NCBI RefSeq assembly: GCF_002968015.1
Contig: NZ_PUIP01000008.1
Span: 124,001 to 188,000 of the forward strand
DNA: 64,000 bases
Source: Massilia phosphatilytica
GTDB lineage: Bacteria > Pseudomonadota > Gammaproteobacteria > Burkholderiales > Burkholderiaceae_D
Reading direction: 5' to 3'
Part shown: piece by piece, positions 1-6,976 of the stretch
Layout: each line of letters starts with the position of its first letter
How positions within the stretch are numbered: position 1 is the stretch's first letter
The notes under the pieces: generated by a model
What the model saw: only the letters and a program-made list of their open reading frames with translations
The model's database searches: none
What the model was told of the DNA's origin: nothing
Position numbers and translations under genes: made by a program

Positions 1-193
1 GGCGGCGCCGGGCCCGCTTCTTTTCCGGGAGCATGGGATCGGCACCGGGACGGCGCGTCGCGCCGCCACCGGCATTGCTGGCGCGTTTGGCACGGGCACG
101 CTCGCCGATCGCGGCGTCGTCGTCCTTGCTGTAGAAGCGGCCACTGTCCTCGGTGAGGCGGTCCTGCTTGCTTTTACGGGGAAACAAGCCCAT
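1..193 (-). CDS. SPOR-domain (DedD-like) protein, N-terminal part
   Basis: The reading frame starts at the ATG at 193 and runs off the window edge, so only about 64 N-terminal residues are visible. They begin MGLFPRKSKQDR, include an RFYSKDDDAA stretch and end in a DPMLPEKKRARRR basic segment. In DedD/SPOR proteins that layout precedes a single inner-membrane helix and a C-terminal peptidoglycan-binding SPOR domain, neither of which is inside the window. The position directly after folC matches the accD-folC-SPOR-cvpA-purF order of Burkholderiales. The family works at the division septum. The assignment rests on the N-terminal motif plus gene order. Confidence 0.75.
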   Translation of the reverse strand, partial: MGLFPRKSKQDRLTEDSGRFYSKDDDAAIGERARAKRASNAGGGATRRPGADPMLPEKKRARRR

Positions 194-204
194 GCGGTGT
201 CACG

Positions 205-1503
205 TCAATGAAGAGAGGATTTACGGGCTGCCATCACGCCAGCCACGGTATAGAACGAGCCAAAGACCACTATTCTATCATCCTGTCCGGCCCGGCTCGT
301 TGCATCTGCGAATGCCTCGGCCGGATTGGCGAACGTTTTGACCGAAAATTCGTCGTCTTTCGCACCACTTGGCTTCAATGCCTGCAGTTTCTCCGCCAGC
401 GCGACCGGGTCGGCCGAACGGGGCGACGGCAGCGCCGCCAGGCACCAGTGGTCGATGTTCGGCGCCATGTGGGCGACGACGGCGTCGATGTCCTTGTCCT
501 GCATGATGCCGAACACCGCGTACGTGAACCGGTGGAAGCCCATGTTGCCCAGGTTCTGGGCGAGCGTTGCGGCCGCGTGCGGGTTGTGGGCCACGTCGAG
601 GATCGTCGTCGGACGGCCCGGCAGCACCTGGAAGCGGCCCGGCAGTTCGACCATCGCGAGGCCCGCGCGCGTTTCCTGCGCGCCGACCGGCAGCACGTTC
701 CGCAACGTTTCCAGCGCGGCCAGCGCGGCCGATGCGTTCAGCAGCTGGTTGGCACCGCGCAGCGCCGGATACGCGAGCGAATTGCGGCGCTGGGTGCGGC
801 CGCCGTAGGCCCACTGCTGCTTGTCGCCCTGGTAGTTGAAATCGCGGCCCAACAGCCACAGGTCGGCGCCAATCTTTTCCGCGTGCTCGATCAGCGATTG
901 CGGCGGCTGCGGATCGCTGCAGATCGCCGGCTTGCCGGGGCGGAAGATGCCGGCCTTCTCGAAGCCGATCTCTTCGCGCGTGTCGCCGAGATAATCCTTG
1001 TGGTCGATGTCGATGCTCGTGACGATGGACACGTCCGCATCGATCACGTTCACGGCATCCAGGCGGCCGCCGAGGCCCACTTCCAGGATCGCCACGTCGA
1101 CGCCGGACGTCGACAGCAGGTGCATGATCGCGAGCGTCGTGAATTCGAAATACGTCAGGTCGATGTCGCCGCGGCGCGCTTCGACTTCATTGAAGGCGGC
1201 AATGAGCTTGTCGTCGCTGGCCATCTCGCCATTGATGCGGGCGCGCTCGTTGAAGTCGAGGAAGTGCGGCTTGATGTACAGGCCGACCTTGTAGCCGCTC
1301 TGCAGCAGGATGGCTTCCAGCATGGCGCAGGTCGAGCCCTTGCCATTGGTGCCCGCGACCATGATCACGGGGCAGGAAAAGGCGAGACCCATGCGCTCCT
1401 TGACGGTGCGCACGCGGTCCAGGCCCATGTCGATGTGGGTTTCGGCATGGCGCGACTCGAGCAGCGTCAGCCAGTCAGGCAAGGTGGTCGGAAAATTGGG
1501 CAT
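205..1503 (-). CDS. folC: bifunctional dihydrofolate synthase / folylpolyglutamate synthase
   Basis: A cytoplasmic Mur-ligase-type enzyme of 432 residues that adds glutamate to dihydropteroate and to folates. The P-loop GTNGKGST lies at residues 51-58 after MPNFPTTLPDW, and the central ATPase region contains YFEFTTLA and EVGLGGRLDAVNV. The C-terminal part has the LDVAHNPHAA motif of the family. The ATG at 1503 is preferred over an in-frame ATG at 1545 because the extra 14 residues are basic and unlike the family N-terminus. It follows accD at 70 bp and precedes the SPOR gene by 11 bp, which suggests one transcript. Confidence 0.95.
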   Translation of the reverse strand: MPNFPTTLPDWLTLLESRHAETHIDMGLDRVRTVKERMGLAFSCPVIMVAGTNGKGSTCAMLEAILLQSGYKVGLYIKPHFLDFNERARINGEMASDDKLIAAFNEVEARRGDIDLTYFEFTTLAIMHLLSTSGVDVAILEVGLGGRLDAVNVIDADVSIVTSIDIDHKDYLGDTREEIGFEKAGIFRPGKPAICSDPQPPQSLIEHAEKIGADLWLLGRDFNYQGDKQQWAYGGRTQRRNSLAYPALRGANQLLNASAALAALETLRNVLPVGAQETRAGLAMVELPGRFQVLPGRPTTILDVAHNPHAAATLAQNLGNMGFHRFTYAVFGIMQDKDIDAVVAHMAPNIDHWCLAALPSPRSADPVALAEKLQALKPSGAKDDEFSVKTFANPAEAFADATSRAGQDDRIVVFGSFYTVAGVMAARKSSLH

Positions 1504-1573
1504 GGGATGGCGTCCGGAATGCGCGCGCGGCCGGCTGCCTTGCACAAGCAGCCGGCCGCGCGGTAACAGCGAA

Positions 1574-2446
1574 TCAAGCGATGACGTCGGCCGGCTGGCT
1601 TTGCAGCAGGGCGAGCAGTTGCGCGATTTCTTCGCGCATCTTGCGGCGGTCGACGATCATGTCGACAGCGCCTTTTTGGACCAGGAACTCGGCGCGCTGG
1701 AAACCTTCCGGCAGCTTTTCGCGCACGGTGTTCTCGATCACGCGCGGGCCGGCAAAGCCGATCAGCGCTTTCGGTTCGGCGATCACGACGTCGCCCATGA
1801 AGGCGAACGAGGCCGAGACACCGCCCGTCGTCGGGTCGGTCAGCACGCTGATGTACGGCAGCTTTTTCTCGGACAGCTTGGTCAGCATCGCAGTGGTCTT
1901 GGCCATCTGCATCAGCGACAGCAGGCCTTCCTGCATGCGCGCGCCGCCGCTGGCGGTGATGGAGATGAACGGCACCTTCTGCTCGAGTGCCACCTGGGCG
2001 CCGCGCACGAAGCGCTCGCCGACGACGGAACCCATCGTGCCAGCCATGAACTCGAATTCGAAGCAGGCGACGACGACCGGCAGGCTCATGATCGAGCCGC
2101 CCTGCACGATCAGCGCATCGGTTTCGCCGGTGGCATCCATCGCGGCCTTCAGGCGGTCAGGATACTTCTTGCTGTCTTTGAACTTGAGCGTATCGACCGG
2201 CAACGCGTCCTGGCCGATGTCGTAGCGGCCGCCTTCATCGAGCAGCGCGTCGAGGCGCTCGCGGGCGCGGATACGCATGTGGTGGCTGCATTTCGGGCAG
2301 ACATGCAGGTTCGACTCCAGGTCGGCGCGGTACAGGACCGACTCGCACGACGGGCACTTGACCCACAGGCCTTCGGGCATGGTCTGGCGTTTGGCGGCAT
2401 CGGAGCGCTGGATCCGGGGGGGCAGCAGCTTTTCCAACCAACTCAT
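1574..2446 (-). CDS. accD: acetyl-CoA carboxylase carboxyltransferase subunit beta
   Basis: The beta subunit of the carboxyltransferase half of acetyl-CoA carboxylase; with AccA it transfers carboxyl from carboxybiotin to acetyl-CoA for fatty acid synthesis. The protein has 290 residues. An N-terminal zinc ribbon is formed by Cys31, Cys34, Cys50 and Cys53. The crotonase-like core carries [12 protein letters not shown] and the [14 protein letters not shown] acyl-CoA/oxyanion region. A purine-rich AGGAGA lies just before the ATG at 2446. Although accD often sits directly after trpA, here about 820 bp with a terminator, a repeat array and a small membrane gene separate them, so it probably has its own promoter. 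Confidence 0.97.
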   Translation of the reverse strand: MSWLEKLLPPRIQRSDAAKRQTMPEGLWVKCPSCESVLYRADLESNLHVCPKCSHHMRIRARERLDALLDEGGRYDIGQDALPVDTLKFKDSKKYPDRLKAAMDATGETDALIVQGGSIMSLPVVVACFEFEFMAGTMGSVVGERFVRGAQVALEQKVPFISITASGGARMQEGLLSLMQMAKTTAMLTKLSEKKLPYISVLTDPTTGGVSASFAFMGDVVIAEPKALIGFAGPRVIENTVREKLPEGFQRAEFLVQKGAVDMIVDRRKMREEIAQLLALLQSQPADVIA

Positions 2447-2608
2447 GTTCTCTCCTTTGCGGCTATTCTGGAATTGGGCGTAGTGTAGCCGTTCGCATCA
2501 GGCTTGTCGAATTCTTGCCGTTAATTACTTGCATTTCTGACAAAGTTGAGCTAGTAGAAATGCGAGCCGGGGCGCATGGCCCCGGTTCTGTCATGCGGAG
2601 GTGTGGTG

Positions 2609-2890
2609 TCAGTGCACGGCCGCGCGGACCTCCGCCGTCGTGAATTCGAAGCCGCCGATGCGGGCCGCCACCAGGTTGTAAATCCACGCGCCGATGACGG
2701 CGCCGATGAAGCCGCCGATCGCATACGCCACAGGCATCACGAGCAGCATGGCGATGCCGACGCCGGCCGGCATGACCGCCGACATGAACAATGACGCCAG
2801 GACGACGACGGGAATGGCGGTGACGAGATAGACAGCCGCCACGACCTTGGCCGACTGCACGACGGAGACCTGCACGATTTGTTTTTTCAT
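2609..2890 (-). CDS. small hydrophobic membrane protein of unknown function
   Basis: A 93-residue protein with a short polar N-terminus (MKKQIVQVSVVQSAKV) followed by two or three hydrophobic helices rich in Ala, Val and Gly, and a polar C-terminus FEFTTAEVRAAVH. No catalytic motif is visible. The layout resembles small integral membrane proteins with a Gly-rich AIGGFIGAVIGAWIYNLVAA helix that could mediate packing. It lies alone between the trpA terminator and accD, with more than 150 bp on either side, so it is probably monocistronic. The ribosome binding site is weak. The reading frame is supported by composition and lack of a better alternative, not by a recognised family. Confidence 0.6.
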   Translation of the reverse strand: MKKQIVQVSVVQSAKVVAAVYLVTAIPVVVLASLFMSAVMPAGVGIAMLLVMPVAYAIGGFIGAVIGAWIYNLVAARIGGFEFTTAEVRAAVH

Positions 2891-2977
2891 GATGGATGCC
2901 GAGGTTGAGTGGAAGAAAACTGCGCTTCCACTCTATCCCGGCATTTCCGCCAAGAAAATCGACCGCATCAAACACAC

Positions 2978-3218
2978 CGGGGTCAGACCCCAATTTTGAG
3001 CAATTTCTCAAATTCGGGGTCAGAGCACTGTTTTTCTCAGATTCGGGGTCAGAGCACATTTTCTAGACACGCGTTGGCAGGGCCCTGATCAATTGATTCC
3101 GATATGACGTCGACAAGCTCACTCTGGCGCGATCATTTTGGCTGACAGCCAATCAATTGCTCGAAAAAGTGCTCTGACCCCGAATTTTCAAAAAAACGTG
3201 CTCTGACCCCGAATTTGG
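2978..3218. repeat. modular inverted array of GGGGTCAGAGCAC units (copy 1)
   Basis: Three units read on the plus strand (near 2978 as the GGGGTCAGACCCC variant, then near 3014 and 3043 as TTCGGGGTCAGAGCAC). After a unique core of about 100 bp come two units in inverse orientation (near 3168 and 3198, GTGCTCTGACCCCGAATTT). Each unit is followed by an A- or T-run. The array can fold into nested stems. A second array of the same design lies at 34059-34362. It fills the trpA to small-membrane-gene interval and carries no coding potential. Confidence 0.85.
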
Positions 3219-3223
3219 GCGAT

Positions 3224-3247
3224 AAAAAACCGGGGCATGCCCCGGTT
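3224..3247 (-). terminator. Rho-independent terminator after trpA
   Basis: On the minus strand a 9-bp perfect stem AACCGGGGC/GCCCCGGTT (3228-3236 with 3239-3247) is followed by a run of Ts. It lies 20 bp after the trpA stop and would end the fimV/truA/trp transcript before accD. Confidence 0.8.
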
Positions 3248-3267
3248 CGTGTCGTGCTGCGGATGAA

Positions 3268-4068
3268 TCAGCGGGCGTCCAGCGCTTCCCGGATCCCGGC
3301 GACGAAGGCGCGCACGGCCGCGGGGCCCTGCTCTTTCGGCGTGTTTTCCAGTTCCTGGATGATGCGGCTGCCGATGACGACGGCGTCGGCGACGGACGCC
3401 ACCGACTTCGCCGTCTGCGCGTCGCGGATGCCGAAGCCCACGCCGATCGGCAGCTTGACGTGCTCGCGGATCGCGGCCACGCGCTTGGCCACGTCGGCCG
3501 TGTCGATGCCGCCGGCGCCCGTCACGCCCTTCAGCGACACGTAATAGCTGAAGCCGCTGCCGTGGCGCGCCACCTGCTTCACGCGTTCCGTGGTCGAGGT
3601 CGGCGCGAGCAGGAAGATCACGTCGAGGTCGTTGGCCTTCATCTCGGCCGCGAACGCTTCGCATTCCTCGGGCGGATAGTCGACGACGATGGCGCCGTCG
3701 GCACCGGCCGCCTTGGCGCGGCGGACGAATTCGCTCTGGCCCATGCGCTCGATCGGGTTCGCGTAACCCATCAGCACCACCGGCGTGTGCTGGTTCGTCT
3801 TGCGGAACTCGGCGACGTAGCCGAACACGTCGGTCATGCTGACGCCGAAGGTGAGCGCGCGCTCGCAGGCGCGCTGGATGACGGGGCCTTCCGCCATCGG
3901 GTCGGAGAACGGGACACCCAGTTCGAGGACGTCGGCGCCGCCTTCCACGAGGGCGTGCAGCAGCGGGACGGTCAGTTCCGGGGCCGGGTCGCCGGCGGTG
4001 ATGAAGGTGACGAGGCCGGTCTTGCCCTGCTCTTTCAGGGCAGCAAAGGTTTGTGCGATACGGGACAT
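3268..4068 (-). CDS. trpA: tryptophan synthase alpha subunit
   Basis: A TIM-barrel subunit of 266 residues that cleaves indole-3-glycerol phosphate to indole and glyceraldehyde 3-phosphate; indole is channelled to TrpB. Catalytic Glu49 is present in [12 protein letters not shown]. The second catalytic acid, Asp60 in the Salmonella enzyme (SDPLADGP), is Glu60 here (SDPMAEGP); see findings. The phosphate-binding GVGFG and IGSRI segments are intact. It is the last gene of the trp group, separated from trpB by a palindromic element and followed by a strong terminator. Confidence 0.97.
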   Translation of the reverse strand: MSRIAQTFAALKEQGKTGLVTFITAGDPAPELTVPLLHALVEGGADVLELGVPFSDPMAEGPVIQRACERALTFGVSMTDVFGYVAEFRKTNQHTPVVLMGYANPIERMGQSEFVRRAKAAGADGAIVVDYPPEECEAFAAEMKANDLDVIFLLAPTSTTERVKQVARHGSGFSYYVSLKGVTGAGGIDTADVAKRVAAIREHVKLPIGVGFGIRDAQTAKSVASVADAVVIGSRIIQELENTPKEQGPAAVRAFVAGIREALDAR

Positions 4069-4102
4069 GCTGTTATTCCTTATTCTGTGGTTGCAAACAA
4101 TG

Positions 4103-4222
4103 GGGCACGTCGAAAAACCTGCTGCGCGTTGCAGATTTGGTCTGCGATGCTCGCTGTACTCTCGTACAACTGCGCTTCTCGGCCAAATCTGCTGCCGCTC
4201 GCGACGGTTCTTCGAGGTGCCC
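4103..4222. repeat. 120-bp imperfect palindrome between trpB and trpA
   Basis: The outer arms GGGCACGTCGAAAAACC (from 4103) and the complement of 4206-4222 (GGGCACCTCGAAGAACC) match at 15 of 17 positions. Inner arms GCAGATTTGG (4131-4140) and CCAAATCTGC (4183-4192) are perfect inverted repeats. The centre carries TGTAC-TCTC-GTACA. The whole interval therefore folds into one long hairpin. It has no reading frame and occupies nearly all of the trpB-trpA gap. The design resembles palindromic intergenic elements such as ERIC, but no second copy occurs in this window. Confidence 0.75.
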
Positions 4223-4234
4223 GATGATGGAGGC

Positions 4235-5479
4235 TCAGCCGAAGTTGAGTCCCGCCCGTTGCGCCACGGTGTGCATGTCCTTGTCGCCGCGGCCCGACAG
4301 GTTCACCAGGATGATCTGGTCCTTGGGCAAGGTCGGCGCCAGCTTGGCGGCGTAGGCGATCGCGTGCGACGATTCGAGCGCGGGGATGATGCCCTCGATG
4401 CGGCAGCAGTCGTGGAAGGCGGCCAGCGCCTCGTCGTCCGTGATCGACACGTACTCGGCGCGCAGGCTGTCCTTCAGCCACGCGTGTTCCGGACCGACGC
4501 CCGGATAATCCAGGCCCGCCGACACCGAATGCGTCTCGATGATCTGGCCGTGCTCGTCCTGCAGCAGGTACGTGCGGTTGCCGTGCAGGACGCCCGGGAA
4601 GCCGGCCGTCAGCGACGCCGCGTGCTTGCCGGAGTCGAGGCCCTCGCCCGCCGCCTCGACGCCCACGAGCTTCACGCCCGGTTCGTCAATGTACGGATAA
4701 AAGATGCCCATCGCGTTCGACCCGCCGCCGATGCAGGCGACGACGTAGTCCGGCTGGCGGCCCGTCATCTGCGGCATCTGCACGCGGCATTCCTCGCCGA
4801 TCACGGACTGGAAGTCGCGCACCATCATCGGATACGGATGCGGACCGGCCACCGTGCCGATGATGTAGAACGTGTTCTCGATGTTCGTGACCCAGTCGCG
4901 CATCGCCTCGTTCAGCGCGTCCTTCAGCGTCTTGGAGCCCGATTCCACCGGCACGACGGTCGCGCCCAGCAGCTTCATGCGGTAGACGTTCTGCGCCTGG
5001 CGCTTGACGTCCTCACTGCCCATGTAGATCACGCATTCGAGGCCGAAGCGGGCGCAGATCGTGGCCGTCGCGACACCGTGCTGGCCGGCGCCCGTCTCGG
5101 CGATGATGCGCGGCTTGCCCATGCGTTTCGCGAGCAGCGCCTGGCCGATCACGTTGTTGATCTTGTGGGCGCCCGTGTGGTTCAGGTCTTCGCGCTTGAA
5201 GAAGATCTGCGCACCGCCGCCCTGTTCCGACCAGCGCTTGGCGTGGTAGACGGGCGACGGACGGCCGACGAAGTGCGCCAGCTCGTAGCGGAATTCTTCG
5301 AGGAATTCGGGATCCTGGCTGTAGCGCGCGTAGGCGTCGTTCAGCTCGGCCAGCGCGTGGCTGAGCGTCTCGGCGACGAACGAGCCGCCATACGGGCCGA
5401 AGTGGCCGGTGGTGTCCGGCAGTTGATAGTCGGGGGTTTTAAACAGCGCCTGGGCGCCCTTGACTTGATTCGGTTTCAT
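4235..5479 (-). CDS. trpB: tryptophan synthase beta subunit
   Basis: A PLP enzyme of 414 residues that condenses indole with L-serine to make tryptophan; it forms the alpha2-beta2 complex with TrpA. The PLP lysine is Lys106 in [14 protein letters not shown], the phosphate-binding loop is [10 protein letters not shown], and the monovalent-cation and COMM-domain regions (GAGQHGVA) are conserved. The start at 5479 lies inside the end of trpF (41-bp overlap), suggesting translational coupling. The protein has the usual length and no odd residues. Confidence 0.98.
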   Translation of the reverse strand: MKPNQVKGAQALFKTPDYQLPDTTGHFGPYGGSFVAETLSHALAELNDAYARYSQDPEFLEEFRYELAHFVGRPSPVYHAKRWSEQGGGAQIFFKREDLNHTGAHKINNVIGQALLAKRMGKPRIIAETGAGQHGVATATICARFGLECVIYMGSEDVKRQAQNVYRMKLLGATVVPVESGSKTLKDALNEAMRDWVTNIENTFYIIGTVAGPHPYPMMVRDFQSVIGEECRVQMPQMTGRQPDYVVACIGGGSNAMGIFYPYIDEPGVKLVGVEAAGEGLDSGKHAASLTAGFPGVLHGNRTYLLQDEHGQIIETHSVSAGLDYPGVGPEHAWLKDSLRAEYVSITDDEALAAFHDCCRIEGIIPALESSHAIAYAAKLAPTLPKDQIILVNLSGRGDKDMHTVAQRAGLNFG

Positions 5480-6155
5480 GATGTGTCTGACTTAAAAGGG
5501 TGGCATCGCCTGCCCGCACCGCGTCGATGAACGCGGCAATCTTGCGGGCATCCTTGATCCCCTTCGCCGCCTCGACACCGCTACTGATGTCGACCGCGAA
5601 GGGGCGTACTTGCGCCACCGCGCCAGTCACGTTGTGTACGCTCAAGCCACCACTCAAAACGACCCGAGGCGCGAGCTCTTTTGGAATAAGAGACCAATCG
5701 AAAACCTTTCCTGCGCCGCCGTAGGCATCCACGTAGGTGTCGAGCAGAAGACCCGAGAACCAGGGCGAGGCGGCGCGGTATTGAGCTTCCGATTCTAGCA
5801 AATCGGCGGCGGTCGTGTCAGGTTTTACCCGGAACGCCCGCGTGAACGGCCGCTGCACGGCGGCGGCCAGCGTCGCGCACTGTTCGGCCGTTTCATCGCC
5901 ATGGAATTGCAGCAGCGACACCGGACCGGCCGCAACGACCGCGCGGACCTCGTCGACGGTCGCGTTGACGAACAGCGCGACGGCGTTCACGTACGGTGGC
6001 AGTGCGCGCGCCAGTTCGGCGTAGCGCCCGGCGGTGACGTAGCGCGGGCTCTTGGGATAGAACACGAAGCCGAGGGCATCGGCGCCCGCATCGACGGCGG
6101 CGTGCAGGTCTTGTTCGCGGGTGATGCCGCAGATTTTGATTCGGGTACGGGGCAT
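5439..6155 (-). CDS. trpF: phosphoribosylanthranilate isomerase
   Basis: A TIM-barrel enzyme of 238 residues catalysing the Amadori rearrangement of N-(5-phosphoribosyl)anthranilate in tryptophan synthesis. The start [16 protein letters not shown] contains catalytic Cys9, and the general acid Asp occurs in [19 protein letters not shown]. The C-terminal phosphate site is ILSGG-like ([12 protein letters not shown]) followed by VDISSGVE. About 25 residues beyond the usual end overlap the start of trpB. It lies 9 bp after truA, so fimV-truA-trpF-trpB appear co-transcribed. Confidence 0.97.
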   Translation of the reverse strand: MPRTRIKICGITREQDLHAAVDAGADALGFVFYPKSPRYVTAGRYAELARALPPYVNAVALFVNATVDEVRAVVAAGPVSLLQFHGDETAEQCATLAAAVQRPFTRAFRVKPDTTAADLLESEAQYRAASPWFSGLLLDTYVDAYGGAGKVFDWSLIPKELAPRVVLSGGLSVHNVTGAVAQVRPFAVDISSGVEAAKGIKDARKIAAFIDAVRAGDATLLSQTHHETESSQGRPGAV

Positions 6156-6164
6156 GTCGAAAGG

Positions 6165-6965
6165 TCAGAGCCAGGGAAGCGGCGGCGCCGCCTCCTGCGG
6201 CAACCCCCACTTCGGGTCGTAGTCGATTGTAGCAAGGTACAGCCCATCCGGCATGAAGGTGGGCGCCGCCGCGTCGCGCGAGCGCGCGTCCAGCACCTCG
6301 GCCATCCAGCCCGGCTCGTTGCGGCCCGTGCCGACATAGATCAGCGAGCCGACGATGTTGCGCACCATGTGATGCAGGAACGCGGACGCGCGCACCGTGA
6401 ACACGATGATGTCACCGCTGCGCTCGATCTTCACTTCATGCATCTGCTTGACGGGCGAATTCGCCTGGCAGCCCGACGCGCGGAAGCTGGAAAAGTCGTG
6501 CGTGCCGATCAGGTGTGCGGCCGCCTCGCGCATGCGGTCGACGTCGAGCGGGCGGAATACCCAGCCGGCGCGCCCGGCCAGCAGCGCGGACGGGTTGGCG
6601 TGGTTGTACAGCACGTAGTGATAGGTGCGCGAGCGGGCCGAGAAGCGTGCGTGGAAGTCCTGCCCTTCGGCGTCCGGCGCGACCACGTGGGCCCAGCGCA
6701 CGACGATCGACTCCGGCAGGAAGGCGTTCGTGCCGCGCACCCACGATTGCGGCGCGCGGTCGAGGTCCGTGTCGAAATGGACGACCTGCTCGACGGCGTG
6801 GACGCCGGCGTCGGTGCGGCCGGCGCACGTCGTCGCGAGCCGCGTGCAGGCGAATTTCTCGAGCGCGATCTCCAACTGGTCCTGGACCGTGTCGCGCGAT
6901 GGTTGTTTCTGATACCCGTTCCAGGCGGTGCCCACATACTGGACACCCAAAGCGATACGTGTCAA
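6165..6965 (-). CDS. truA: tRNA pseudouridine(38-40) synthase
   Basis: Converts uridines 38-40 of the tRNA anticodon stem to pseudouridine. The protein has 266 residues, and the catalytic Asp52 lies in [11 protein letters not shown]. The C-terminal [17 protein letters not shown] segment is the conserved RNA-binding and active-site region of the family. It sits 11 bp after fimV and 9 bp before trpF, the arrangement known from Burkholderiales. Confidence 0.97.
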   Translation of the reverse strand: MTRIALGVQYVGTAWNGYQKQPSRDTVQDQLEIALEKFACTRLATTCAGRTDAGVHAVEQVVHFDTDLDRAPQSWVRGTNAFLPESIVVRWAHVVAPDAEGQDFHARFSARSRTYHYVLYNHANPSALLAGRAGWVFRPLDVDRMREAAAHLIGTHDFSSFRASGCQANSPVKQMHEVKIERSGDIIVFTVRASAFLHHMVRNIVGSLIYVGTGRNEPGWMAEVLDARSRDAAAPTFMPDGLYLATIDYDPKWGLPQEAAPPLPWL

Positions 6966-6976
6966 ATCGTCTTACC

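Noticed and set aside
2978..3218. CRISPR array
   Set aside because: The repeat units change orientation, spacing is irregular, unit length is only 13-18 bp and no cas genes are present.
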